From CAYYGL01 sp964471235 (GTDB lineage Bacteria; Calditrichota; Calditrichia; RBG-13-44-9; J075), in contig CAYYGL010000123.1 of the NCBI GenBank assembly GCA_964471235.1, forward strand, positions 1 through 14,586: DNA of 14,586 nucleotides. The letters run 5' to 3'. Below the pieces are notes generated by a model. It did no database searches. It was not told where the DNA came from and saw nothing but the letters and a program-made list of their open reading frames with translations. Of this stretch, positions 14,578 to 14,586 are shown in pieces (position 1 is the first letter of the stretch; every line of letters starts with the position of its first letter). The position numbers and the translations under genes are program-made.

Positions 14578-14586
14578 GACGAGGTC

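Overview
The window looks like chromosomal sequence from a Gram-negative bacterium, probably in the Fibrobacterota-Chlorobiota-Bacteroidota (FCB) superphylum or a neighbour such as Calditrichota/KSB1. The grounds are a FadL/PorV-like outer-membrane barrel ending in Phe, several candidate lipoproteins, moderate GC content, and good Shine-Dalgarno sequences (GGAGG, AAGGGAG), which are unusual in classical Bacteroidota. The taxon is an inference from gene content only. I see no rRNA, tRNA, CRISPR, transposase, integrase or phage gene.

Layout. At the left edge (3-212, +) is the 3' end of a gene encoding a Ser/Arg/Gly-rich tail, followed by an outer-membrane FadL/OmpP1-like protein (330-1703, +). 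A perfect 11-bp hairpin separates it from a convergent minus-strand block. In transcription order that block runs: M50 site-2-type membrane protease (7478-6501), a membrane-anchored protein of unknown function (6488-5898), the GTPase Era (5858-4941), a HAD phosphatase (4944-4237, ATGA overlap with era), an 8-bp tandem repeat array, an exported oligopeptidase B-like S9 peptidase (4100-1962), and a previously uncalled 36-aa single-helix membrane protein (1887-1777). A good sigma70-type promoter lies just upstream of the M50 gene.

Divergent from this block are a lipoprotein with two LEA14/WHy-type domains (7749-8621, +) and an unknown exported or membrane protein (8652-9218, +). A doubtful 72-codon frame follows, coupled to it by TAATG and running into a pyrimidine-rich repeat tract. 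Next come two minus-strand genes: an orphan candidate lipoprotein (10440-9574) and an endonuclease/exonuclease/phosphatase-family protein (11622-10657).

The right part is plus strand: an NmrA-like NAD(P)-binding protein (11882-12766), an aldo/keto reductase (12884-13912) and a PaaI-like hotdog thioesterase (13936-14358). The first two are preceded by similar CCGGTT-AACCG palindromes placed just before a possible -10 element, which suggests common control of a small redox/detoxification group. The window ends in a terminator-like hairpin that reads on the minus strand, implying a convergent gene just outside.

Most of the window is ordinary housekeeping and envelope gene content. I did not find a convincing new multi-gene system. 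The best leads are the 36-aa membrane protein, the exported oligopeptidase B, the tandem-LEA lipoprotein with its unknown partner, the 8-bp array, and the possible shared operator.
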